A stretch of 64,000 nucleotides of DNA from CAWIHK01 sp963835935. Its GTDB lineage: Bacteria; Bacteroidota; Ignavibacteria; UBA10030; CAVZMI01. A model generated the notes under the pieces. It saw nothing but the letters and a program-made list of their open reading frames with translations, was not told where the DNA came from and made no database searches. Shown in pieces: positions 26,180 through 34,700 of the stretch (within the stretch, counting starts at the first letter, position 1; each line of letters begins with the position of its first letter). The stretch is from NCBI GenBank assembly GCA_963835935.1, contig CAWIHK010000005.1, positions 372,001 through 436,000 on the forward strand, written 5' to 3'. The position numbers and the translations under genes were made by a program.

Positions 26180-26201
26180 TAATTCAAAAATCGGAGGTGT
26201 T

Positions 26202-26606
26202 ATGTCGTTCATCAATCATGTAGAAATTCCCGTGCTGGATTTCCGGAAAGCAAAAAAATTCTATGGTGCTGTTTTTGGTTGGTCATTCCAGGATTTTCCC
26301 GAAATGGATTACGTTCTCTGGCAAGCGGCGGATCGTCCTCACGGTGGATTTATAAAAGTAAAAAAGATTCCGAAGAAGAGTACTGTGAATATTTATTTCG
26401 AAGTGCCTGATATTGACGCAACATTAAAAGCGGTGAAGAAGGGACGAGGAAAAGTTTTGAAGCCGAAATTCCCGGTGGGGAATATGGGATGGATGGCTCA
26501 ATTTTCAGCCCCGGATGGTTGTGTGCTGTATTTGTGGCAGAATGTACCAAAACAAGAAGAATCTCAACCTGCAATTGAACAAAAAGTTGAGCCGATGGTT
26601 TCATAA
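26202..26606 (+). CDS. VOC/glyoxalase-fold protein
   Basis: 134 residues with the paired beta-alpha-beta-beta-beta units of the vicinal-oxygen-chelate fold. FINHVEIPVLDFRKAKKFYGAVFGW at the start and a closing FSAPDGCVLYLWQ resemble the subgroup annotated as glyoxalase/bleomycin-resistance proteins. Likely metal ligands (His6, Glu near the end) are only partly conserved, so the activity is unknown. A good ribosome-binding site (GGAGGTG) lies 22 bp after hutU, which suggests co-transcription. Confidence 0.85.
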   Translation: MSFINHVEIPVLDFRKAKKFYGAVFGWSFQDFPEMDYVLWQAADRPHGGFIKVKKIPKKSTVNIYFEVPDIDATLKAVKKGRGKVLKPKFPVGNMGWMAQFSAPDGCVLYLWQNVPKQEESQPAIEQKVEPMVS

Positions 26607-26656
26607 TAATTATCGATCTTAAAAGATTAAAAAATTTGTTCAACTGTTTCCCGAAT

Positions 26657-26683
26657 CCCGCTCACGACAGCGTCGTGGGCGGG
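26657..26683. repeat. Palindrome, 12-bp arms
   Basis: CCCGCTCACGAC (26657-26668) pairs with GTCGTGGGCGGG (26672-26683) with one wobble. It has no T tract, so it looks like a REP-type extragenic palindrome rather than a terminator, though it may help end the hutU transcript. Confidence 0.6.
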
Positions 26684-26736
26684 AAAATGGGAGCGAACCT
26701 GCATCTCGAAATTTCTTCTGAGTATCAGATTTATTT

Positions 26737-26952
26737 ACTGATGTTACGCAAAGAGCCATTTCCTGTAGTGGTCACTTCGATACGATCCCGACTTCCGTCG
26801 GGATCACTCAGTGACCATGCTAATTTGCTGTGACACCGAGCATAGCCGAGGTGTCGGTTACCGAGTGATCCGCCAGTCTCTTTGGCGGATTCTATCGAGG
26901 TAACCCATAAACGCGAAAGTTCATGATTATTATCATTTTGCGTAACATCAGT
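26737..26952. mobile_element. MITE-like element, 216 bp, with perfect 16-bp terminal inverted repeats
   Basis: ACTGATGTTACGCAAA at 26737-26752 is exactly inverted at 26937-26952. Between them are several internal hairpins: GATCCCGAC/GTCGGGATC, GACACC/GGTGTC and GATCCGCCA/TGGCGGATT. No protein is encoded. Perfect ends with a structured, non-coding core are typical of a miniature inverted-repeat element moved by a transposase elsewhere. No target-site duplication could be identified. Confidence 0.72.
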
Positions 26953-27036
26953 TACTTAGAAACAAATCATCACAAAATTCCGTATCTTTTAATACGGTAC
27001 TGAACCTAAAAATTCCATGAAAAAAGGATTAATGTT

Positions 27037-28242
27037 TTGAATCCAATCCGGTTCCGAAAATATCTCGTCTTTGCGATAAAGCTTGTCATTATTATCGAAA
27101 TCATTTCTGCGTTCGGCGAGGGATTGAAGCACGATTGGAACAGGTTTGCAGTCGATTTGATCATCGGTGGAATAGTGTACTTAACGTGGGATCGATTAAA
27201 GATTGCAATTCAGGCACGAAAACAGGTCTCAAAGAAAAAAGTACAGGAGTCTCTGCAGAATCTGCGTCTATGGGATGCGCTTGTTTTTTCCGTTCTCTGG
27301 AGCGATGAAATTTATCAGGACATTCCCGAAGACCGCCGGCGGCTTATCGTTATTTCATATACGCTCATCGCCCTTGGAATAGCGGCAGCCTTTATCAAGA
27401 TCGGTGTAGGATTGATGCCTCTTGTGGTCACGGCTGTTCTCATTCTTGGCGCGGTAAATCTTTTAGCCTGGGTTGTTTCGACAGAACGAGAGGAACGCGA
27501 ATCTCTGCAAACAGAATTGCAACTTGCGCACAACGTGCAGGTTTCGTTGATGCCGAAAGAACAACCAACTGTGCCGGGTTTTGACATTGCCGGCATCTCG
27601 ATTCCGGCGATGGAAGTCGGAGGCGATCATTTTGATTTTACATGGTTGGGAACCGATAAACGATATTTCGGAATTGCATTGTTCGATGTGTCGGGCAAAG
27701 GGATGCAGGCGGCTATGTCGGCCGTATTTATGAGCGGCGCTTATACAAGCGAGATTGGCCGCAGTTTTTCGCCGGGTGATATTTTAACACGGCTCAATCG
27801 CGCGCTGTACACTCGCTCCAAGCGCGGACATTTCGTGGCATTTCTTCATGCAGTGCTCGATGTTGAAGATAAAAAATTGATGTTCGGCAACGCCGGAGAA
27901 AATCGTCCTCTCTTGAAATCATCCGCCGGTATTGAACAGCTCGATGGAACGGGAATTCATTTTCCACTTGGTATGAAGGAAGACAGCGTCTATCAGGACC
28001 GGATGTGCCAATTGCATTCCGGCGATTTCGTCTGTTTCTTATCCGATGGATTTACCGAAGCGATGAATTTTCAGAAAGACCAGTTCAGCATGGAACGGAT
28101 GGAAAAATTGATTTCCGAAATGGACACATCGTTACTTTCCGCCTGCGATATTATAGATAAAATCGTTGCCGCAGTAAGAGCATTCAGTGCAAGTACGCCT
28201 CAACATGATGATATGACTATGGTGGTGGTGAAGGTGATGTAG
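27037..28242 (+). CDS. Membrane-anchored PP2C-type (SpoIIE/RsbU) phosphatase
   Basis: 401 residues. N-terminal half: hydrophobic helices at about 8-25, 37-50, 105-125 and 128-148. A short linker (ESLQTELQLAHNVQVSLMP, about 157-175, the usual RsbU lead-in) precedes the phosphatase: MEVGGDHFDF, LFDVSGKGMQAAM, FLSDGFTEAMN and HDDMTMVVV carry the metal-binding Asp residues. Such enzymes dephosphorylate anti-sigma-factor antagonists in partner-switching pathways; no antagonist or anti-sigma gene is adjacent. TTG start after AAAAGGATTAATG. A degenerate copy of part of its 3' end lies at 28434-28490. Confidence 0.92.
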   Translation: MNPIRFRKYLVFAIKLVIIIEIISAFGEGLKHDWNRFAVDLIIGGIVYLTWDRLKIAIQARKQVSKKKVQESLQNLRLWDALVFSVLWSDEIYQDIPEDRRRLIVISYTLIALGIAAAFIKIGVGLMPLVVTAVLILGAVNLLAWVVSTEREERESLQTELQLAHNVQVSLMPKEQPTVPGFDIAGISIPAMEVGGDHFDFTWLGTDKRYFGIALFDVSGKGMQAAMSAVFMSGAYTSEIGRSFSPGDILTRLNRALYTRSKRGHFVAFLHAVLDVEDKKLMFGNAGENRPLLKSSAGIEQLDGTGIHFPLGMKEDSVYQDRMCQLHSGDFVCFLSDGFTEAMNFQKDQFSMERMEKLISEMDTSLLSACDIIDKIVAAVRAFSASTPQHDDMTMVVVKVM

Positions 28243-28433
28243 AGAGGTAGATTAAGGTTTAGGTTGTGAGGGAATTGCCCACACCGCCCGCAGAGCGTGA
28301 CGAGTATCCCCGAAGAATTTAAATGCCGAGAGTTATATTCCTATTTCTTCTTTTGGATATTTGATTTTCTAAAAAAGTGGAGTAATACTCCGCCATACTA
28401 ATATGCCTCAGGAGTACAACTGCTTCGCAACAT

Positions 28434-28490
28434 GAAGCGATGAATTTTCATAAAGATTTATTCGGCATGAAAGGGATGGAGTTTGATTAA
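28434..28490 (+). pseudogene. Relic of a phosphatase 3' end
   Basis: Nineteen codons read EAMNFHKDLFGMKGMEFD and stop, matching EAMNFQKDQFSMERMEKL of the gene just upstream, at clear nucleotide identity. No start or flanking coding sequence survives. The rest of 28243-28600 shows nothing recognisable. Confidence 0.65.
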
Positions 28491-28600
28491 TCAATGAAGT
28501 TTGATTTGTAATGTAGATGAGCCCATCTAAGCACTATCGTGCTCTTCATAACCCTTCAAGGTTCATCGGAAAGTGGCAGATTAGATTGCATTATTGGATA

Positions 28601-29362
28601 TCATTTTTCAAAAATAGTCTTCAATGAGGACAAATTGTTCTTTGTGAATATTATTTCTGAAAAAAAGATCATGTATCTGTGTATCATTTGATGGCAATTC
28701 GGACAAAGTAATGCAATGTTGTTAATCGTGTTCACCATAGAATCAACTATCTCACTCACCGGTATGAGATGATGACCCTCAATAATACTATCTCCATATT
28801 TTCTTTCGTTACCAGAATTGAAATTACATATTTCGCAGAACAAAAAACCGTGCTGTTTACGGAATTCTTTCTTTGCCAGCGGTATAATTTTCGAACTTCG
28901 TTCTCTTAAAAGATGAGAAACAAGTTTTTGCGTTCCTTCAGAAAATGTTTCAGTTGGAGCCTTGATAATAGAATCGAGATCAATATCAGAAAGCATTTCC
29001 AAACCATTGACCGAACGCTTAAGGAATTCTCTAGCAAATCCATATAAATAGACTTCATTCTTAGTATCATTAATTCCGTGTGCTTTTAAAAGTTGAAATG
29101 TTGTTAATTCAATTTTCTTAGGATCGACATTGTGAAATCCTTCAACAACTATAGCTATTTTTTTATAACTCAAACTACTCTGCGTTTTTGCTTTGATAGG
29201 ACTTATTTTAACACGATCGTTGAGAATGTCGGTAATTTTATAACTGCTTCTATTACCACCAGAATAAACGATTTCACCTAAAATAAAATATTGTTGGATA
29301 TCTATTTGATTAAAATATTTCACGGCATTATTTAGAAAGTTGTGTGGCGCGTTCAGTTGCAA
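28601..29362 (-). CDS. HNH endonuclease-domain protein
   Basis: 253 residues from the ATG at 29362. That start overlaps the gene upstream by 35 bp; a GTG at 29323, four bases after that gene's stop, is an alternative. The C-terminal HNH core has FCEICNF (Cys pair), GHHLIPVSEI (catalytic His pair) and NIALLCPNCHQMIHR (second Cys pair and last His), about residues 174-230, like McrA-type and HpaI-like restriction nucleases. The N-terminal 150 residues are unrecognised and may bind DNA or a partner. It is AT-rich relative to neighbours. It may be a lone restriction or homing-type enzyme. Confidence 0.78.
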   Translation of the reverse strand: MQLNAPHNFLNNAVKYFNQIDIQQYFILGEIVYSGGNRSSYKITDILNDRVKISPIKAKTQSSLSYKKIAIVVEGFHNVDPKKIELTTFQLLKAHGINDTKNEVYLYGFAREFLKRSVNGLEMLSDIDLDSIIKAPTETFSEGTQKLVSHLLRERSSKIIPLAKKEFRKQHGFLFCEICNFNSGNERKYGDSIIEGHHLIPVSEIVDSMVNTINNIALLCPNCHQMIHRYMIFFSEIIFTKNNLSSLKTIFEK

Positions 29363-30032
29363 TTATTGCAGACATCCAGATAATATTTAATCCTTCATTA
29401 CGGAATATCTGTTCTTCTCCAGTTTTTTTATCTTTATCAATTGGGATATGATATTTTTCTTGGAAGAATTTTAACGCTGGGTACCGATCAAGAAGTAAAA
29501 AACCGTATTTAAGATTCAGATCCGCTATAGACTTATCTAACCCCCCGTTCCTATTGGCGACTTCATCTGGTTTCAACGATTCGTTCCAAAACGTCGATGC
29601 ATCAACATATGAATCAAGAGCGGTTTTAATAGTAGTTTTTAATTCACAATCTTTCAATTCAATTAGAGCTTCTTCGACAGCAGATTTTAAATCGATAACA
29701 CGAGTGCTATATTCCATGAAACTAATTCCGACTTCGGTGGCTCCAGCAAATTTGCGTAATTCTTTTAGTGCAGACTTAATTGTTTCTGACAGTTGAGGTA
29801 ATACTACTATGGAATCTCCAGTGAATTCCCAAGTTCCATCTGTCTTGAGTAATACAATGCGGCCATCTTTAGTCGTCGCAGTTATAGGTTTTTCAATAAT
29901 AAGAGATTTTTTAGTTATCCTCTCTTGTTATTTTGATTTAGTTTGGGCATGAAGACATTCACATAAAAGAAAAAGGCTACTTGTTATCAAAAGGACAAAT
30001 AAAAAAAAGGTTCGCATTGTTTTTGCCTTCAT
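29328..30032 (-). pseudogene. Secreted protein gene interrupted by an in-frame TAA after the signal peptide
   Basis: From the ATG at 30032 the frame encodes a clear signal peptide (core FLFVLLITSSLFLL, cleavage after HA-Q near residue 30). It reaches TAA at 29930-29928 (codon 35), then continues open in the same frame for 200 codons: KSLIIEKPITATTKDGRI, VLLKTDGTWEF, then a helical domain to 29328. The DGR-VLLK-DGTWEF motif recurs in secreted Bacteroidota-type proteins. Only the part from the ATG at 29717 (129 residues, no signal peptide) would be translated as written. Probably a nonsense mutation of CAA, GAA or AAA, or a base-call error. It lies just upstream of the HNH gene. Confidence 0.72.
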
Positions 30033-30180
30033 TTTTAATGAGTGCAGTCTTAATTAAATTAGCTAATATCGTTCATTCAGTTTGTTATATAACAATCTTT
30101 CTACCTTATCAAGGTATTAATCGTATGCACTAAGTAAAACATTAAACAATGAAAATGAAAAAATCAATATCATCGCCGCG

Positions 30181-30240
30181 CCGGCTGTTGCTGCGTTAAA
30201 CAATGCAGCGTTCCCTGTCCCAGCACCAGATCGATCGCGT
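30181..30240. repeat. Left copy of 60-bp direct repeat (aguA 3' end)
   Basis: 60 bp with six mismatches to 31014-31073. On the minus strand it encodes AIDLVLGQGTLHCLTQQQP and a closing ARR-stop, a second version of the aguA C-terminus including its catalytic Cys. The REP/transposase unit lies between the two copies, which are 833 bp apart. Confidence 0.85.
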
Positions 30241-30257
30241 TAAGGCTCCATATGCCT

Positions 30258-30330
30258 CGGGGGCGCAGAGCTCCCTCGAAACAAGCTGTTCTTTGCTATC
30301 CCAGTCAGTTCTGAGGGAGCTCTGCTCCCG
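30258..30330. repeat. REP palindrome 1
   Basis: CAGAGCTCCCTC at 30266-30277 pairs exactly with GAGGGAGCTCTG at 30313-30324, flanked by further G/C pairing (cggg...cccg). It is about 70% identical to the palindrome at 30926-31000 and in the same orientation; the two bracket the transposase pseudogene. Confidence 0.75.
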
Positions 30331-30376
30331 AAGAACACACTACTCGCACTCACCTAGTCCGTTTTTCAAAGCTCAT

Positions 30377-30910
30377 TCATATGCATTCTACTTCGATCAC
30401 TGAATGATCGTTGCAGTTATAGTTTCGTGCGCTTGAATATTTCCAGTCTTCCGGTTTCGTGACAAATCCTTTTCGAACCGGATTTTCATGGATGTATTTT
30501 AATTTTTGACGGAGGAATTTTTCACTATTAATCGTGATCGGATGAAAACCATCCTGCCAAACTTTGTACGAATTGCCTCTTTCATTTAATATTGCAGCCA
30601 CACGAAAAAACTGGAGAATTTTTCTTCTGTCATCTTTTGTCAAAAACTCCGTTATCGCTTTCGATGTGAATGAATGATAATCCCTCATAATGTCTGACAA
30701 TGAACTTCCATGTGTTGAGAACAAGTAATGCGTGTGGTCAGGCATTATCACATATCCATGAAGATGAAGTCCCTAATGCAGTATGCAATACTTTAATGCA
30801 TCGATTATTATCTGGAAATATTTCTCTTCCAAAAACACAGGATGCCAATCAACAATTGTAGCTGTTGCAAAATATGTTGTTACATCCGGATTTACTTTCC
30901 AACGGCTCAT
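30377..30910 (-). pseudogene. REP-associated tyrosine transposase (IS200-like), in-frame TAG
   Basis: The frame from ATG 30910 runs 178 codons. MSRWKVNPDVTTYFATATIV is typical of the family start, and YCILH is followed by TAG at codon 46 (30775-30773). GLHLHGYVIMPDHTHYLF then supplies the H-x-H metal motif of Y1 transposases, and the tail (YIHENPVRKGFV...WKYSSARNY) the usual catalytic Tyr region. The part after the stop is open from 30751. These enzymes mobilise REP palindromes, and REPs lie on both sides here. The stop makes it probably inactive unless it is a sequencing error. Confidence 0.8.
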
Positions 30911-30925
30911 CGGTTATCCTTCTAC

Positions 30926-31000
30926 CTCGGAAGCTCAGCTCCCTCGAAACATTTTATGTCTTTGCTATACTGCCCGTTCTGAGGGAGTTCTACTCCCGAA
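30926..31000. repeat. REP palindrome 2
   Basis: An imperfect palindrome (agctccctc near 30936-30944 against gagggagtt at 30981-30989) sharing tttgctat and the cap ctcccgaag with REP 1. It abuts the aguA stop codon. Confidence 0.7.
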
Positions 31001-31002
31001 GA

Positions 31003-32070
31003 TTATCGACATGCCGGCTGCTGCTGCGTCAAGCAATGTAACGTTCCCTGTCCAAGCACCAGATCGATCGCGTGAATCCCGATTACCTTCCGGCCGCGAA
31101 AAAATTCAGAAAGAAGGCCAAGCGCAATGCGGTCGTTCGGATCGTTGAATGTGGGGACGATTACCACAGCGTTGCCAATATAAAAATTCGCATAACTTGC
31201 CGGCAAACGTTGTCCGTTGAAAACCACCGGCGCCGGCATTGGAAGCGATATAACATTCAGCGTCATACAGTTAGCAAGCTGAATTCCTTGCAAACGTTCT
31301 TTATTTTCTTGCAGTGGTTTATAATTGATATCGTTGGATTTTTTTTCTTCACATAAAACCACAGTGTGCGAATTCACAAACCGGCAAATATCATCTACAT
31401 GCCCATGCGTGTCGTCACCGGCGATTCCATTCCCCAACCAGATGACTTGCTCAACACCAAGATATTTTTGTAACATCGCTTCATAATCTTCTCTCGCAAA
31501 TCCCGGATTGCGCACCTGCACTTTGGGATCGAGCAAACATTCTTCGGTTGTCAAAACTGTTCCGTCACCGTTAACTTCGATGCTCCCGCCTTCCAACTCC
31601 ACTTCTTCATTTTTAAAAATCACAGGCACAAGCGGAAGCTTCAGACTCTTAGCGGCGCGTTGATGAATCTGGTCGTCTTTTCGCCAGTCGGAATACTTCG
31701 ACCATGCACGAAATCGAAACCGGAGTACGGCGATGTCGTTTTCCAAAACGCGTTGAGTAAAAATCGGACCCATGTCGCGCGTCCAGCCGCGGTTAGTCGG
31801 GAATCGAAAAAATTCTATTTTTGTTAGATCGACATCGGCCTTCTTTAAAATTTGTTTGACTTTCTTCTCATGCTCCGCCGATTGAACAATGATCCGAACG
31901 ATTTCTCCTATTGATAATTTCTTCGCCATCTCGGCAAAAACCCAGGGAATTGGTTCGAACTTTTCCGGCCAGTCTTTTCTGTTCGTCGGCCAGCAAAGCC
32001 ACGTGGCCTTATGCCGCTCCCATTCTGCCGGCATGCGAAATTGTTTTGGAGAAATTATTTCTTTTTCCAT
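31003..32070 (-). CDS. aguA: Agmatine deiminase
   Basis: Hydrolyses agmatine to N-carbamoylputrescine and ammonia, a step to putrescine. 355 residues in the peptidyl-arginine-deiminase family: MPAEWERHKATWLCWP at the start, TNRGWTRDMGPIF, GGSIEVNGDGTVL, GDDTHGHVDDICRF (catalytic His and acidic residues) and GQGTLHCLTQQQP with catalytic Cys346 near the C-terminus. The last 20 codons are duplicated at 30181-30240, beyond a REP/transposase unit, so the present end may be regenerated. It overlaps aguB by 16 bp, typical of this two-gene pathway. Confidence 0.95.
   Translation of the reverse strand: MEKEIISPKQFRMPAEWERHKATWLCWPTNRKDWPEKFEPIPWVFAEMAKKLSIGEIVRIIVQSAEHEKKVKQILKKADVDLTKIEFFRFPTNRGWTRDMGPIFTQRVLENDIAVLRFRFRAWSKYSDWRKDDQIHQRAAKSLKLPLVPVIFKNEEVELEGGSIEVNGDGTVLTTEECLLDPKVQVRNPGFAREDYEAMLQKYLGVEQVIWLGNGIAGDDTHGHVDDICRFVNSHTVVLCEEKKSNDINYKPLQENKERLQGIQLANCMTLNVISLPMPAPVVFNGQRLPASYANFYIGNAVVIVPTFNDPNDRIALGLLSEFFRGRKVIGIHAIDLVLGQGTLHCLTQQQPACR
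31014..31073. repeat. Right copy of 60-bp direct repeat (inside aguA)
   Basis: The intact aguA copy of the repeat at 30181-30240 (54 of 60 identical). The reading frame here ends PACR-stop, next to REP 2. Confidence 0.85.
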
Positions 32071-32978
32071 TTTTCCTCGTCGAGAAAACGATTTGTGATA
32101 TCTCCGTATGCATCGATGCGGCGATCGCGAAGGAACGGCCAGTTGCGCCTGATGTCTTCTTGATGCTTGAGGTTAATTTCAGCAATTAGAATTTCTTCTT
32201 TATCACTCGATGCTTCGGCAAGAATTACTCCTTGCGGATCGGCGATGAATGAAGTTCCCCAAAATTCGATTCCTGCGGCATCGGCAGACGGTTTTTCCAA
32301 TCCGATACGATTAACCGCAGCGACATAAACGCCATTCGCGATAGCGTGTCCGCGCTGAATAGTCTGCCATGCGTCGCGCTGCGATTTTCCTTGAGTCGAT
32401 TTCTCTGCCGGATGCCAACCGATTGCTGTAGGATAAAAAAGAATCGACGCACCTAACAAACTTGTGATACGTGCGGCTTCGGGATACCACTGATCCCAGC
32501 AAATCAAAGTACCTATGCGGCCATATTTTGTCGGGAAGGTTTGAAAACCAAGATCGCCCGGAGTAAAATAAAATTTTTCATAATATCCGGGATCGTCTGG
32601 AATGTGCATCTTGCGGTACACTCCTGCTAACGATCCATCAGCATCGATGACCGCAACGCTGTTGTGATATAAACCGGATGCTCTCCGTTCGAACACAGGC
32701 ACAATGAGAACGATGCGATGTTTCTTCGCAAGCGAGCTAAACGTTTTTGTTGTCGGACCTGGAATTGTCTCGGCAAGTTCAAAATATTTCACATCCTCAC
32801 GCTGACAAAAATATTGTGACCGAAAAAGTTCAGGCAAACAAATTACTTGCGCACCCATCTTTGCCGCTTGTTTGATACGGTTTCCTGCTTTCTCGATATT
32901 ATTTTTGATATCATTCGAGACCGACATCTGGATTAATCCTGATGTAAACTTTTCAGGCTGGAGGACATTCTTTTTCAT
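32055..32978 (-). CDS. aguB: N-carbamoylputrescine amidase
   Basis: Nitrilase-superfamily amidase that releases putrescine, CO2 and ammonia from N-carbamoylputrescine. About 307 residues from the ATG at 32978 (an ATG at 33023 is further upstream and atypical). The catalytic triad is seen as Glu in ICLPELFRSQYF, Lys in YRKMHIPDDPGYYEKFYF and Cys in LICWDQWYPEAAR. FERRASGLYHNSVAVIDADG is typical of the enzyme. With aguA downstream (overlap 16 bp) it forms a complete agmatine-to-putrescine route; no arginine decarboxylase is in the window. Confidence 0.94.
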   Translation of the reverse strand: MKKNVLQPEKFTSGLIQMSVSNDIKNNIEKAGNRIKQAAKMGAQVICLPELFRSQYFCQREDVKYFELAETIPGPTTKTFSSLAKKHRIVLIVPVFERRASGLYHNSVAVIDADGSLAGVYRKMHIPDDPGYYEKFYFTPGDLGFQTFPTKYGRIGTLICWDQWYPEAARITSLLGASILFYPTAIGWHPAEKSTQGKSQRDAWQTIQRGHAIANGVYVAAVNRIGLEKPSADAAGIEFWGTSFIADPQGVILAEASSDKEEILIAEINLKHQEDIRRNWPFLRDRRIDAYGDITNRFLDEEKWKKK

Positions 32979-33253
32979 AATAAACCCTTCACCATTTTGA
33001 AAATTAAAGTAACAAAAAATCATTACAAAAAGTATGCTATTATAAAAGATTCGATTATTTCAAGTTATAGTTTTCATTTTGCGAAACTATGTTCCAATGA
33101 ATGCGACACAAGGTTTAATAGCTCATATTAAGTAAAAGTCCTAATTCTAATAAACAGAATTAAGTTTCCATGAAATCGAAAGTTACCGGTTTAGTCAACT
33201 GTATATTTGCCGGCGTAGAAGTTTTCGTTAAAGAGAGTCAGCCTTCACTCTAA

Positions 33254-33481
33254 TTGCGGCCCGATCCGACTCCAATCAAACTCGCAGATACCAAACGGCT
33301 GGTTCGACTTAATCAAATAGATCTCGAGAATTTTAAAAAAGTGCACGCCAGAAGAATCTCTTTAAAAATAAATTCATCCTCGAGAATAGGAATTCTCTCT
33401 GCAATCGGATTTGTAGCCGGCGTCTTTCCAGTCCGGAAGGCGGCAAGTGTAGATCCCGTAGAGTCGATGAGATACGAATAG
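33254..33481 (+). pseudogene. Tail of an ABC (MacB/FtsX-type) permease
   Basis: The end of this 75-codon frame (IGILSAIGFVAGVFPVRKAA SVDPVESMRYE) is the standard C-terminus of MacB/FtsX-type permeases: last membrane helix, then P-x-RKAA-x-x-DP-x-E-x-x-RYE. The first 35 codons are not recognisable and the start has no ribosome-binding site. It looks like a 3' remnant. Confidence 0.6.
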
Positions 33482-33498
33482 CTTTGTGGGATGATAGT

Positions 33499-33546
33499 TA
33501 ATTCTAAAAGAGCCGATCTATTTTATCTACTCGTAAAAAGATAATC
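33499..33546. repeat. Intergenic 48-bp repeat, copy 1
   Basis: Aligns with 48377-48424 at about 38 of 47 positions (shared runs taattctaaaaga and attttatc). Its role is not known; both copies lie between genes, one each side of the secreted-protein array. Confidence 0.45.
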
Positions 33547-33888
33547 ATTATTTTTAATAAAAGCGTTTTTGTGATGGGTGTCATTGGCAATCATCGTCAT
33601 ATTATTTAAATTTTTTTTAAATAAATATCCATGTAAGTGGTTTGAATATTTATTTCTGATCGTGTAGTAATGTTTTAAAAAAAATTGATGGTGTCATAAG
33701 GTTTTTTCTGACCCTATCAACTTATCGCTTAGAGTTAACAAATAGTAATAGAAATTTACGTATCGGTTGCAATGTGTTACTGACGAGGCGGAGCTATAGG
33801 TATATTTAAAGAGCACATTTTATTGAATTTATTTTTCAACATAAACAATCTTTTTTCCCCAATTCTTTTTTAAAAACCTTAGTGCAAA
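33547..33888. other. Long AT-rich leader before the NusG/UpxY gene
   Basis: About 340 bp with no reading frame. UpxY-type genes are often preceded by long leaders, and the promoter is expected here, but no boxes could be fixed with confidence. Confidence 0.35.
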
Positions 33889-34386
33889 ATGCAAAAATGG
33901 TATGCGTTATATGTGAGATCCCGGTGTGAGAAAAAAGTACACATGGAGCTCCAACAAAAAAAAATTGGATGTTTTCTTCCGCTCATCAAACAAGTTCATA
34001 GATGGCATGACCGGAAGAAAACAGTTGAGGAACCCCTTTTCCGCGGTTATGTTTTCGTGATGACGGATTTACATGATGTACTCGACATTTTGCAAACAAA
34101 CCACGTCGCGTACATTGTTGGAATTAATGGGAAACCCTCACCAATTCCTGAAGAATAAATCAATTCTTTACGGAAACTAATCCCTCATTCTGAAAAGATC
34201 AAATTGAGTAACGTATTCATTGTTGGACAAAAAGTTAAAATAATCAATGGCCCCTTTGCCGGGATCGAAGGATGTATAACGATGGAAAAAAAATCTGCAC
34301 GCTTTGTCGTTTCGGTTGATGCAATCAGACAGTCTATTGCAGTCGACATCGAACCTGAGCATCTGCAATGTGTGGAAACGGTGTGA
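33889..34386 (+). pseudogene. NusG/UpxY-type antiterminator with an in-frame TAA
   Basis: Domain one (residues 1-89, KWYALYVRSRCEKKVHMELQ start) is an NGN domain, as in NusG, RfaH and UpxY. After PSPIPEE a TAA (34156-34158, codon 90) interrupts, and the same frame continues INSLRKLIPHSEKIK and then a KOW domain (VGQKVKIINGPFAGIEGC) to TGA at 34386. The full 165 residues are the normal size for UpxY. The stop falls in the linker where family members have Glu or Gln (GAA or CAA to TAA). Such proteins normally let polymerase read through the long operon that follows; the next gene is the 1213-residue secreted protein 315 bp on. Confidence 0.8.
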
Positions 34387-34700
34387 GCAAAAAATGAATA
34401 GAATGAATCCGAAAAGTTGTGTCGTAAGTAACTGCTGTATAAGATGAATTGAAATATTAGCTTAGTAAAATCAGCTAGAATAAAAAGTTATCAAATATTA
34501 TTAGTTTCAATCAATTAATATCCAATCCAAGATAATCATCGAGTGCAATACTTGCATCCATTTAAGAACATTTATTAACTCGGATAAAATAATGATTTCA
34601 AAATTCTTAAAACATTATTTGTTTTTTTGAACAAGTTCTCAAAAAATTATTTTTTGCAAGCGTGGTAATAATTATTCTCATCTTATTAAACGGAGGTAGT
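34387..34700. other. Intergenic, no gene seen
   Basis: About 310 AT-rich bp. A short inverted repeat (tagct...agcta near 34455-34475) is not convincing. The ribosome-binding site (cggaggtagt) of the next gene sits at 34691-34700. Confidence 0.4.
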
